Origin: Paragordius varius
Taxonomy: Eukaryota; Nematomorpha
Reading direction: 5' to 3'
NCBI GenBank assembly: GCA_964247055.1
Contig: OZ176053.1
Span: 4,278,001 to 4,342,000, forward strand
DNA: 64,000 bases
Shown: positions 13,901 through 25,767 of the stretch, piece after piece
Layout of the letters: the number at the start of each line of letters is the position of its first letter
Position numbering within the stretch: position 1 is the first letter of the stretch
Notes under the pieces: generated by a model
Seen by the model: the letters and a program-made list of their open reading frames with translations, nothing else
Database searches by the model: none
What the model was told of the DNA's origin: nothing
Made by a program: the position numbers and the translations under genes

Positions 13901-14652
13901 TTGCTTAAAGCTATTGAAAACCTTCAATAAAACTTATTCAAAAGAATCTTTATAATATTCCTTTGATTTTTCTAATTTAACACAATAAGTATCTTTAATA
14001 TCACCCATTAATATGTGTAAATTTTAATATACTAGTTGGGGCATTAATATGTTGCACTACAGATGGGAATAGTTAGGACTGATTTTATATTTTATCATTG
14101 TATGAAGATTACACTAATTAATTTAACAAGATACATAATCCTAAATTATATAAAATTTTAGTAATAACTCTATCATTTTATTGGCAATATTTTAAAGCAA
14201 ATTTTTTAAAATGCCTGCATGAGTTGTATTATATTTTGATTTTAAAATTATTTTTTTTGGGATTATAACCGCAACATTATTTGCCAATAACATTTCCTTT
14301 TATGGTTCATAATATAGTTTTGATTCGGTTCGATTTCGGCATTTCAACTTTACAAATACCGCTATTTCGATAGAATTGTAAGCAGCCGCAAATGAGAGCA
14401 GCCGCAAAATTTAATGCTCCTTTCTTCCTATAAAATATATGCTCTTATAATTTAAATTAAATAAGGAAATAAGGAACCGTGTAGATCCATGGTTTTTCTC
14501 TGAGTTTCCGGTTCCAATTAATGCTTTTTTATTTTGATATATGTAATTATTATTGGTTGTTTGAATACCGATAACCATTCTATTTCCTTTTAACATCCGT
14601 CCCATATCAATTAGATTCGAATAATTAATAGTTAAATTCTACATCATACGAA

Positions 14653-17600
14653 ATGTCATCTTACAATAAAATTAAGACAAGTTTAACATCATCAACTCAC
14701 AACTATATAAATCAACATACAACCACAATTAATAAACACCTTGTCCCGGGCTACAGTAATCAAACTCCTCACCATGTAAATACTAAAACGACAAATGGAT
14801 CGCTGTCCAATCAAAAACAACGCATTAACAATTCACATTCGAATTCGCATTTAAATTCGCCCATTAATATGAATGATGAGCATAAACTTATGTCTCAAAG
14901 CTATAATAGTTACAATTACAATAGTAACACAACCCGAACCTCAATACCTACTCCACTCAACAATACGGTTCCCACTGCATACCCAAAAACTAAAAAAGGT
15001 GTGAATAATAAAGATATGGTGGGGTATGAAAAAACTATACCGATTGAAATATATCCTGTTGTCTCTGATAAATCGTTAATAGCCAATAATAAAATAGATC
15101 ATCAATACAATGGTACCGAAGTCTTTCATAATCAAAAGATGCAAAATACGCCATCAGCTAGTAAACAACGATCCTCTATTGATAATAACATTAATCAACA
15201 GTTGCCAGCAGGTCGATATATTACGCCGGTGAAAACGCATATCCGTAATATTTTATTTATTTATTATTTTGATTAAAATTTGAGGTTGACGATTATAAAA
15301 TGTCGTCTTTTTTGTTTAGTTGTCATACTCGGATTTTATTCAATTTTAATCTAATGAATCATTGAAAAATCTTTATAAATTTTAGTTTTTGTTATTGAAT
15401 TATTTGATAAAAAACTTTTTTTAACATTCATGCAGAATTGATGGTAGGTGCTTAAAAAATCATTTTATTATTTTTCAATGATAATCGCTATCAAATATCT
15501 CATGGAAAGAATGAAAATGTTTTTTGATATTTATTTGATTCGATGTTCTTATTTTAGATAATGTATCACATATTGCTCAAAAGGTTAATGGATCCGTTAA
15601 ACAGCCAGTCTTGGTGAAATGCAATCAATTTCCTGGCAATAAAGTATTATCGAAATTCCTAATTATAACTTTTAGTTTTTTATCCTACCTAATAATATAA
15701 TTTATCGATCCAAATTTATAACGTTAACTTTTAGCGTAAATATTTATAGACACCATATCACACTAGCAAAACCATTTTATATATTATATATATATATATA
15801 TATATAATTTAATTTTACCACTTAAATAAATATATTTCGCTTGTTTTTCATATTATAACCAACAACTTAAATTAGTTTTATATGAGAATACTTTTGATTT
15901 GCCAAAAAAATGTAAATTCTGATTTAATTTTTGCGTAACAGGCATTTAATTCCATGGAAAAAATGGTAATTCAACAGAGTCAACGAAAACCGAATCTTAC
16001 AGCAGAACAATATAATTTGCATGCAACTAAAATACAAGCTTGGTGGCGTGGTTGTGCGACCCGTCGGAATCCGCGAATTATTGAAAAGTTATCTCGAATT
16101 CGAATGTCAAGGATTGAGGAACATATCCTAAACATTTATCAACAAATGAAATTGTAAGTATCGTTATTTGTTATCAAATAATTTTTTTTGCTAGCATTAA
16201 AATTGAAATTTGGTTACAATTAACATGGATGCGCGCTTTTTAGTTTTAAGTTTTAACAAAAAACATTATTGTGAGTAGAGTGCGATTGATTATACTTATG
16301 CGACTTTATATGATTACTTTATAATTAATCGAATTTTGTGGTTGTTAAGACTAGCTAAGATTGAGCAAAGTTATATATAATTTTTTAAAGGTTATTTACA
16401 TCAATTATAGATGGGTTACTGATAAGGTGTTTATAATGCTGTCTTATATGTGTAAATCAAATTAGCTTTCAAATATAGAAGTTTATCTCTAGGATTAAAA
16501 TTTTGAATCGTCGTAACATAATTCTCATATTTTTTAAAAATATTGTTCGGATATCTAGGCATTCTTTTCAAACTTGTAAATCGAATGCATTTAACAAAAA
16601 GCAATACACTAAAAACTTAAATGCACCCTCCTCCCCTTCGATTTCGATTCATTATAATTTTATTAAAGGCATGGATGGCTAATATATATATATATATATA
16701 AGCACCTATTTAGCCGAATAGCTTTTAAATAACATTTATGTACTGGGATTAATATATTTTAATATAATATAAAACGAACATACCTTCGTTCATGTTAGCA
16801 ATAATTTCCAATTAAAAACCCAAATATTTTTTTTCTACCATTAGATACAATGAAGAGCGAAAGATTGAAAAAGAAATGCGAAAAACTCAACTAGATATGT
16901 TACAGATGATGTGGGAACAAGTTTGAATTTTTTATTTTATACATAACAGATTAATAATGTACGCCAATCAGTTGACGAAATCAAAATACAGCAGGGAAAA
17001 GGCGTAACAACCAATGAGATAACCAAAGTAAATTTATTATATTAGTTTATATTGATATACTCATAAATTATTAATTTTAAATGCACAAAAGTCTTGGCGA
17101 CAACTATAAATAACTTAAAACATATGTTTCTGTTTGCTGAAAATATAATTTTAAATCTAGGGCATTTTTAAATTTCACTTATATAAAGCTTTAGACTAAT
17201 TAACACTTTTTCATAAATTGTTTTTTATTACTGCAAATATAATCAAATGAATTTTAATAAATTTTGAAGTTGGCCAAAAATCAATTATAGATCTGATAGC
17301 AACCGTAACTTTGTCGTTGAATTTTATAGATTTGGCAGTTTTAAATATAATACTCATACTTTTATTTACTGGCTGCACATAAATGCGTGGAGTCAATTAA
17401 ATTATTTTAACGTGCCACCATTGCCGATTTATTTATATCATATTTATTTTTTTACTCTAATGGCCATTCAAAGTTTTCAGTAATTATATATGATTAATTG
17501 TATATTTTCTATTCAGACCGCATCGGTTGTGAACCACACGAAAAACGATAATGTAGATGAACCCCGTCTTCCTCTCAAAAAACAAGATGAAACAAATATT

Positions 17601-18518
17601 GATGTAACCACCATTCTTCAATCCGAAACTAATCCAAATCATGATGTGCCACACCAAGAAGATGTTCCAACAAAATCCGAAAATATTAAAACTGCGGCGG
17701 TGAAAGAGGACCCCTTTATGGCAGACCTGGATGAACTTGAAAAGCGTGTCAAAGATTATGAGAAATTATCCAAAGAGGATCGAAATTTTTTGCTTAACAA
17801 TGTTACGTCAACTATCATGTCTCTCCAAACTAATTTGGCACAATGCATCATTGAAAAGGGCCTAAAAGATTCAGGGAACGATGAAACGGAGGATAGTAGT
17901 TTATTGAAGGATTCACCAATAAAAGAACAACAAAATAATCCCGTTAATATGAAAACCACTACTCTGTCTGATACCACAAATACTGAAACATCCATAAACG
18001 CAAATAAATCAGGTACTCATAATGAATCAACAACCAATCTGCTATCTAAATCATTAATAATCCCAGAGGCAAAAGAGAAATTATCATCTGAAAATATGAA
18101 AGATTCAATTAAATCATTAGAATCAAGGTTAGTCTCCAACAAAATGGACAGAAGTGTGAGTTTGGATAAGGCATTAGAACAATTAGATGTGAATAAGGAT
18201 TGTCCAATAAAATACCCTCAACTTTTTAGCTATCTCCTTGCCACAGGGAGTAACGTGGCTAAGGCTGCCGGGGATGATATAAAATTAAATCAATCCACAA
18301 ATGGTGAAATAGTCAATATATCAGAATCTCCAAATCCAGGCCAGAATAATTTAACTGAAACAGACGAACTAACACCACCAAATGTTGATCAGATAACGGA
18401 AGATATAGTTAATAGTATTCTACTTAAGGCTGTAAAAAAGTATAAGGATTCACGAGCTTATAGGAGTGTGAGTGCACGTCCAAACCGTTTTTTGGATATT
18501 GATTTGACACAGTTGTGA
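14653..18518 (+). CDS. IQ-motif coiled-coil protein, possibly CEP97-like
   Basis: Six exons: 14653-15244, 15558-15643, 15942-16153, 16845-16920, 16950-17027, 17517-18518. All phases join, giving 681 residues with a stop at 18516-18518. Residues 1-226 are rich in Asn, Ser, Thr and His and look disordered. A calmodulin-type IQ motif lies at about 254-268 (ATKIQAWWRGCATRR). A charged helical stretch follows to about 345 (RMSRIEEHI, EERKIEKEMRK) and is probably a coiled coil. The last exon is acidic, Ser/Thr-rich and ends FLDIDLTQL. The IQ-plus-helix arrangement resembles the middle of the centrosomal protein CEP97, but I see no leucine-rich repeats and no sign of an upstream exon, so that comparison is tentative. 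One intron is only 29 nt. Confidence 0.85.
16921..16949 (+). other. 29-nt intron in the IQ-motif gene
   Basis: GT at 16921 and ACAG at 16946-16949. Removal joins WEQ to INNVRQSVDEIK in phase 0. Read-through meets TGA at the second codon, so the gene model needs it removed. Confidence 0.85.
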
Positions 18519-18789
18519 TTAACATGCGTAAACTATATTTTTGCCATTTTAGTTAATAAAATTTATATTTAATATTTTTTATATAGGAATTATTCTATGC
18601 ATTTTACATAACTTGAATAATTTATTCTCAAAATATTATTTTTTATATATGATGTATGCTTCTTAGCAAAGATATTGCCTGCCATAGCATTCCAATTATA
18701 CATAATGTCCACGAATTTTTAAATAATTAATTTAATTAATGTAAAGAATTCTATATATTCTTAATGGCTCAAGAATAAATTGCATTAAT

Positions 18790-19060
18790 AAATATTTTAT
18801 TTATGATAATCATTTTTAAGATTGGTAGTTCCTATAACAGTGTCATATACATCTTCTCGTTTTAAGTTTTGCCATATTCGTTTAAGTGTATCTATCCACG
18901 GCGTTTTAAAGCGACCTCTTACCTTTAACGTTAAAATCATCGTTTCTCTTTGTAACAATATAATTACCATCTGTTTCAGTGTGTCCAAACCACCTGAGTC
19001 TATTTAACAATATTTTTTGTATCTGATATACTGATTTCTAAAAGACGAATTCTTTATTCC
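18790..19060 (-). mobile_element. LINE 3' fragment (reverse-transcriptase C-terminal tail)
   Basis: On the minus strand the frames read NRLRWFGH, then GRFKTPW and IDTLKRIW, the usual tail of non-LTR retrotransposon ORF2 proteins. Several frames are needed, so it is decayed. The same motif recurs near 48930 as NRLKSFGHIE, indicating one LINE family. Confidence 0.7.
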
Positions 19061-19865
19061 ATATTTTCCTATTTAATCTAAGCACTCCCATTTCGGTGAC
19101 TTTAAAATGTTTGTACTCCAATTTTATGAGCTCCCAAGTTTGTCCTTTGTATTTGTTGGCTGTGAATTCGCAAGTTTTATTTTAACTTTAAAAACAAAAA
19201 TCGCAAAAGTATATAATTCGAATTTATGTTTCTATATCATGCTTTAAAGAGTCATCTGCTTCTAAAATCATTCGTAAAATGCAGCGCTTTTCATGTTTTT
19301 TCCAATTTTATTTATTATTTTTTTCACCAAAATTTATGAGTTCCGCTATCCTTTCTAGTGTAAACCGTATCGTTACATTATTCTCCATTTGTAGCCCATT
19401 TTTTTGATCACTCCGACAGCACTATTAACTTATCTGTATAAAGGAAATCATTGTCCTACATCCTTCAAAATTAGTCGATTAGAACAGACCGATTAAAGAG
19501 CTCTGATACACCCCCTGATTTATATCAATATATAACATTCTCGGCTTTTCACTTTGGTATGGTGAAAACGGTCCATTTAGAATTTAATACAGTGCACGCA
19601 AATAATTAACTTTTTGATTTTTTTATATGATATAAAAACGCATTATGGTGCTTTTTGTTTTGGGCCTGACAACTCATTCTAAATAATATTTTTAATTTTT
19701 AGTATTGTCTCTATGAAAATTTTAGCAAAATCAGAGCACAGTATGCTAAATATTTTTTTTGGCGCAAGTTAAATACATTCCAAAAATTATTTCAAATATA
19801 TTGTAAACTCTATAAAACAAATTATATTTACATATGGCTCAAAGACGATGCAGCGTATTGACACT

Positions 19866-20405
19866 TTAACACTTGGATACAACACACTCATTTAGTCCTT
19901 CGATTCAAATTGGGGTAGTTAAATACTTCAGGCCTGTTTCAAATCAAATACTTTAAAAAGTATGGAAGGAATCGAAACCATGGCAAAATTTTGCATTTAT
20001 ATAACATTAATAATCCGAAATATATAAAAAAATTTTATTTAAAAATACTTGATATTACTTATTTTAAGCTGAAACCGAAAGGTAAAAATTTCGTCAACGT
20101 GACATGTGTGAAATTATAAAATCAAAAAATAATACAAAATAAACCGCTCTTTCTAATTCTATCAATGTTAGATGTAATTTAAAATAAAAAATTAGCTTTA
20201 ATTTTACCCTTCGAAGTAGTTTGACATGGAACTTATTTTTCAAAACAAAATTTTATTAAGATATTTTGGCATATTTATATAATTTTTATTAGGATAGAGG
20301 CATAAATTTAAATTGGGACCGTTTCCTTCAATGGTTTTTTTTAAAAATATTAATTTAAATTTAGTCTGGGGTATTTAGATACCCCAATTTAAATCGAAGT
20401 GTTAA
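19866..20405. mobile_element. TTAA-flanked MITE, about 540 bp
   Basis: Ends TTAACACTT and AAGTGTTAA are inverted. Inside each end is a CTTCGATTCAAATTGGGGTA block and a GGGGTAT/ATACCCC palindrome. The copy at 36374-36962 has the same structure in the opposite orientation. TTAA ends suggest piggyBac-type mobilisation; that is inference. Confidence 0.75.
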
Positions 20406-20589
20406 ATATGTGATTCGTGCAAAATTAATTCAATTATTTAATTTTTAACAACTTTGTTTAAATTTAAATGGGAACTTTTGTAAATGTTAATTTTCGGCAA
20501 TATGGAAACGTTTTATATCATAAAAGCTTCAAAATATTTTTTTACAAGAATTGGTGTCATAATCTGGCATATAAAAACTTGTCAAGATT

Positions 20590-20790
20590 AAAATTACCTA
20601 TATTTTTAAAAAATAAATTTTTGTTCTAAATTAAAATAATACTGAACAAATAATAATCTATGCCATAAAGATATATCATATTTCGAAAACACATAATTTA
20701 TTTTAAAGTGAATTTGAATTGGTCAAGGCTGAATTTAAATTATTCAAGGGTGAATTTGATTTGTAAAATGGTGAATCTGTAAATGGTATA
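20590..20790. mobile_element. Truncated TATA-ended MITE (right part)
   Basis: Matches the right half of the MITE at 28643-29040, including repeats of GTGAATTTGAATTG and the end GTAAATGGTATA, after which a TA tract follows. The left end is missing. Confidence 0.65.
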
Positions 20791-22295
20791 TATATATATA
20801 TATATATACACCATTCATAAAGGTATTATTTGGTTTGAAGGGTATCTATAGATGCTCCTTTTTCTCTCCTTGAGTTTTCTTTTGAGTTATATCTTAATTT
20901 TCTACTTTTAATGGCAACAATTTGTTGGAAACTTCTTATCTTTAGCGCGATATATTAAGCTTTCACCCATGACTGACAGCTGTGTTCACTTTAATCTACG
21001 CTAGCAAACTACTGACTCTTTAACAAATACCTTTAGCTGTCTCACACCGAACTATCTGAGCTTCCTCATTCATTAATTTTACATATCACTCTATCCTATT
21101 GTACAGTGCATAAAAAAGGGGTACAAAATGTTATGATAAAAAATAGCAAAATTAGCGCACATTAGGCTATATTATAACTATTTTTTAAAGGCTAGATGCT
21201 TCATTCCAATTATAATTCAAAAATGTAATTCACTGAATAACAAGCAAATGAAAATTATAGCGTTTAATTTATAGATATCGATGAAAGATTCAAATTTTTT
21301 AACTCCAAAAAAGCGTCCATTATATAAACCCGAGATTTCAAAGTAGTCATTCTTTATTTCAATAAATATGAATTGTGTTTTTACGAAACATATTATTAAA
21401 TAAATCTAGATTGTTCATAATCGTCAAATATAGAAAAAATATTTTAAATTACCATACCGTTTCGACCATTCTTCAAAATATTTAAAATTCAGTTGATTTA
21501 TTTATAGTATAATCACAGTTTTTCTGGTAAAACTTTTTTGATATCACAAGGTAGCGAATATTTATTATATTTTGATGATATTTTAGTGTGTGTTTGTAGT
21601 AATTTTTTATGTTTTTAGATTAATTATGCAAAAATCACTAAGGTTTAAAATGATATGTTTAAAATCATGTCTAGTCAGAATTCTAATTTTATAATAATGA
21701 ATCTTATTAAATGGTTTGGGACCATAGGTGAGTTAATCATTTTCTGTCTGGGTCCGGAGATATAAAGTTGTAAATTGCTTACATCCAATGAAGATTCTAT
21801 CTACGTTGTATGTGGCTGTAGAAACTAACTCCCTTATATATATATATATACCTATTTAGTCGTATGTCAATATTGTTACGCTGAATATTATGACTTTCAA
21901 TAATTAGATTGATAATTTTATTTAAAATACTGGTAAGTTTTTGTCGTGGGTCCGTTTAAATTGGATATGTATTTTTTTAAATTATTAATAAGCTTGGAAT
22001 GTTCAACATCTCAAATTGCAATGACTGAAATAGGTCTAATAATCATAACCTTAAATTACTATTGATGGTTAATAATACTGGTTATCGTAAGGTTCAATAA
22101 TTACCGATGATGATAATAAAGTTATTCCTGCTTATTAAATAATTTAAGAAACTTTCATAGACATTTTTACAAATTTTAGATTGATTGATTATCTGTGTTT
22201 TATAATATCTCTTTAATTATTCTAATTCACTAGAAATTAAATATATATCATATTTTGTTTCATTCCTTGTGGTTATTACATTTTCCTTAATTGAT

Positions 22296-23696
22296 ATGAG
22301 TTCCAATCAAGCTATCCAAGAACCAAAGGCTTCAGAAAATGATTTATACAAACAGTATGGATTAATTTTGGAAAAGAAAATACGGAATTTAGAAAAACGA
22401 AAGCAAAAATTGGATGATTATAGAAGTAAACAAAAAGCTGGTCAAGAATTAAATGAAGATCAAAAAACGGCGGTTTCACACTACAACGAAGTTGTTGCTC
22501 TTTTAGAAACATTAAATGACTTACATAAAACATATGCTAATATTACTTCCGAAATATCAAGAAATAATAAAAAGTTTGCAAAGAAAATCAAAACTGAAAA
22601 AGAAACCGATCAGAATTCAGTGTTTGTCTTTATAGTGAAAATGTATTACATTTACAGCAATTTCGCAAACAATGTCATTAAAAATAAACTACTCACAATT
22701 ATTTCTGAAAATGATTTGGACAGTCTCTTAACCTTCTTGAAGTCAATTTTCTCTTATTCGGAATCTAAGTTAAAATTTGATGAATACATAACATTGGCTT
22801 CTGAAAAGGCTTTGCCAATTATAAACTATAGGTCTAAATCCAATACTGAATCAGAACTTGGCAAAATGAAAGCCGCTATTGACAAATTATGCGCCTCAGA
22901 AGCATTTGATCAAATTATGGAGCTTTGTAAATCTCTACCGCCTTTAAAGGTCGCAGCTATTAATTCAGAACCAATATCGGTTGAAAAAAGTTTGATTACA
23001 ACAACCGTTACTACACAGGTGGCGAAATCAGTAACCTCGACAGTGCCCCAAACATTACAAGCTCAACCAATTCATAATGGTAATGTGACTCATTCTCAAA
23101 ATATGACCACCACTAATATCAAACAATCAATAGCGACAACCAAACAATTAGTTTCATCTGCTTCTTCTAATAGTGGCATCTCTTTCAATGGGAATCAGTA
23201 TTCTCAACCTCATCATGGCAAAAGTGTGTCTAGTCATAGACCAATATCACACTCCCAACAACATTTCAACAATAATAATCCGAACAATATCATTAGTAAT
23301 AAATCTGTTAATGCTGCCCCTCAGCACCACCAAAGAGATTTGGTTAATGGTCATAGCGGAGGAAATATAAATTCTGCACCTATTAAAACGGCCGGAAATC
23401 AATTTGTACGTCAAAATGTTTCGCATCAAGAGAATGGATTTGTATCGAATAACCCTCATCATCCGTTGAGTCAAAGCCAGAATTTTAATAATGCATCGAT
23501 GAATGTTAACAACAACGTACCCTCCTCTACATCCGCAGTGCAAATGAACCCAAATCTTAGCAACAGTAACAATAATCCAACTTGTACCCTTAATGATCTT
23601 ATTTCCACGTTTAAAAGTAGTTTCAACTTTTTGCAGGAATCGTTTGTCGATCCCAATGAAAGACAGCAGCAGCAACAACCCCAAGCCTATTTCTAA
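22296..23696 (+). CDS. Caprin-family RNA-binding protein, intronless
   Basis: A 466-residue protein in one exon. Residues about 15-90 match the Caprin homology region: KKIRNLEKRKQKLDDYR and LNEDQKTAVSHYNEV correspond to the Caprin-1 segments around NLEKKKGKLDDY and LNQDQLDAVSKYQEV. A helical region follows to about 235, then a long Asn/Ser/Gln/His-rich stretch. Near the C-terminus, DLISTFKSSFNFLQES (about 434-449) matches the Caprin-1 segment that binds G3BP. The protein stops soon after in a Gln-rich tail and lacks the RGG-rich end of vertebrate Caprin-1. Caprin controls mRNA translation and stress-granule assembly. Start is the ATG at 22296. All other genes in the window have introns, so retroposition is possible, but loss of introns is equally possible. 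Confidence 0.9.
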   Translation: MSSNQAIQEPKASENDLYKQYGLILEKKIRNLEKRKQKLDDYRSKQKAGQELNEDQKTAVSHYNEVVALLETLNDLHKTYANITSEISRNNKKFAKKIKTEKETDQNSVFVFIVKMYYIYSNFANNVIKNKLLTIISENDLDSLLTFLKSIFSYSESKLKFDEYITLASEKALPIINYRSKSNTESELGKMKAAIDKLCASEAFDQIMELCKSLPPLKVAAINSEPISVEKSLITTTVTTQVAKSVTSTVPQTLQAQPIHNGNVTHSQNMTTTNIKQSIATTKQLVSSASSNSGISFNGNQYSQPHHGKSVSSHRPISHSQQHFNNNNPNNIISNKSVNAAPQHHQRDLVNGHSGGNINSAPIKTAGNQFVRQNVSHQENGFVSNNPHHPLSQSQNFNNASMNVNNNVPSSTSAVQMNPNLSNSNNNPTCTLNDLISTFKSSFNFLQESFVDPNERQQQQQPQAYF

Positions 23697-25767
23697 TCGT
23701 GTCAAGTCTACCCCTTTTCCTTTTTTTTATTCGGCACATAAAACACCCATGTTTTCTGTGTTTCTCCCTGTTTTTTATGCAATTAGGTCGTCGATTTGAT
23801 TTTGCATATTTATAGCCTCTCCCCACACCACACCAATTTTGATGCTTTTATTTGATTGATCATTTTACCTATACATATACATTTAAATACATCTTTGCCC
23901 TATAAATGCTTTTAGTTTTACCCCTTACTAATTTTGTGTAAACAATGAGATTTTTGAAACTTAATACGTTTTAATTTGCCATTCATTTTTAGTCACATCT
24001 TGATTTCATGATTGCAAAATAAATTTTGAATTTATATTTTTATTTGTCCCATCTAAATAATTATAATCTAAAATTTGATTATAAGGCTAGGGGATAAATG
24101 GCGAGTTTTTGGAAATGATTTGGACTAGGGGTGCTCAACTTAAATGACTTCGTGGACTTTTGAACAAATTCAGCATTCTGTATTAGATATATCGGCACTA
24201 ATACTATATTAATTAAGAATGTAGGATAATTTTCACCAATTTTTGCTAGCTCGTAACCAAGAAAACACGATTCGGCCTAAGGAAGATTTAAGATTTTCAT
24301 TAATAGCGATATTTTGCTCAAGATCAATAGCCAAAATGGCACCAAAATTATTAATCGTAACTTTGGGGCATTGTATAGGAAAAGTATTCATAATTGGATG
24401 TTTTGTAAAAATTATACGCTACTTCCGCTTTGGTGCAAAAAGCCAAAAAAATTATTTTTTATATAAGCCTTAAACGCGATACATTAGCGCCAAGGTTCTA
24501 TTTTATTCCTATAAGTCTAGCTTAAAAATTGTAAAATCTTTATTGATAATATTTTGCATTTAGTATTAACCTTATGGTATAAAATGAAATTTTGTTAACG
24601 GGTTTTTACATTTAATTTTATTCGACCTAAATGCCATTTTTTTTAGCAGAAAAATTAAATAACCCTTTTTCTAGCCTGTTAATCGCATTTATTTTAGATA
24701 TTTAGTATCTTAAAGCTTTTAGCTATCAATTAAGAAATATATTTCATGAATTCTTCATTTTTTTTCCTCATTTTTGCCGCATAGTGAATAAATCTTACAT
24801 TAAACTTTATCATAGTGTTCAAAACTTTATAATACTTTATTATGGTCCTATTCTTTAAACTCCAAACTTTTTTACACAGACCTTTTAATCATATTTACAT
24901 CATTGCCGTCTGAAATATAATTTCTGGTTTCTGTTGGTTTAAATCAAAAGGCGCATTTCCAAAAATTTAGTCTTTGCCACAACGATGTGCAATGTACATA
25001 TATGTGTGTCAAAAAAAGATCATGTGATGCCACAGAAGAATGGAAACGTTTAAAAATATTTGTAGTAAGACGGACTTTAAACCGAAGAAAAAAGAATAGA
25101 GCGCTTATCAGGGGCACATAGAAAAAAAATTGAAAATATCCCACCGAAATGAAAATAAATTAAATTTGAAGGTAAGATGAACCAGACTAGAACCAAACGG
25201 ATGGACAACGCTAAATTTTATATAGTTTTATCTCACTCATTTTTTTTTTGGGGGGGGGGGGGGGTGCTTATGATTTTTTGACGTGCCTTAAACAATTTTA
25301 TCTTTCTCTCATTTACGGTTTTTGCAACTTTAAAATCAATAAATAATAATATTATATGCGATTCATTTATTTGAGATATTTCATTTCAATATGATCTTTT
25401 TCAGCAAGTTAGGATTGGTAGGGTAAGGCACATTTTATCATAAGAAAGTTTGAGCGCAACATTTTTCTTTTCATTGTTTAAATAAATGTATTCGGAACTC
25501 ATTTATGTTTGTTATGGTTTTAAAATAATTGTATAAAAACTTCTTGGTATAAAAGCTACGTTATCAAAAAATATTTTTTCGACCTTTGTAATGCTAAAAC
25601 TTAATAAAATCTTTAGATACAATATTTTATCAATCACTTAGACCTGGAAATATTGACAATAACAATACTTAAACCAAATTATACATCATATAAAGCCATA
25701 TCATTTTATTTAAATAAATGATCAAAATTTTGGCATAAACCAATATGGTTGTAAAAAATTAAAGCAC
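23697..25767. other. Intergenic region, no gene recognised
   Basis: It includes the 3' flanks of the convergent Caprin and RASSF genes. The notable feature is a T10-G15 homopolymer junction at 25240-25264. Small open stretches such as 24243-24473 have no domain or splice support. Confidence 0.5.
25240..25264. repeat. T10 then G15 homopolymer junction
   Basis: A run of ten T and fifteen G in a strongly AT-rich background. It could be a real G tract or a sequencing or assembly artefact. Confidence 0.8.

Larger units (their letters stand above)
10046..14652. other. Intergenic region with repeat fragments
   Basis: No gene recognised. It holds one end of an hAT-like element near 10140, the left end of a TTAA-flanked MITE near 10752, and a copy of a dispersed AT-rich repeat at about 12200-12820. 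The open stretches at 11991-12182 and 12594-12818 fall in repeat-like sequence and have no domain support. The GRP94 promoter should lie just above 10045 (it reads leftward); I see no clear ER-stress element there. Confidence 0.5.
18519..22295. other. Intergenic region with LINE tail and MITEs
   Basis: Contains a minus-strand LINE 3' fragment (18790-19060), a complete TTAA-flanked MITE (19866-20405) and the right part of a TATA-ended MITE (about 20590-20790) running into a TA microsatellite. The rest is AT-rich and unassigned. The Caprin promoter would lie near its right edge. Confidence 0.6.

Noticed and set aside
23247-23826. Minus-strand open frames opposite the Caprin gene
   Set aside because: They mirror the Asn/Gln/Ser-rich Caprin codons and have no independent support.
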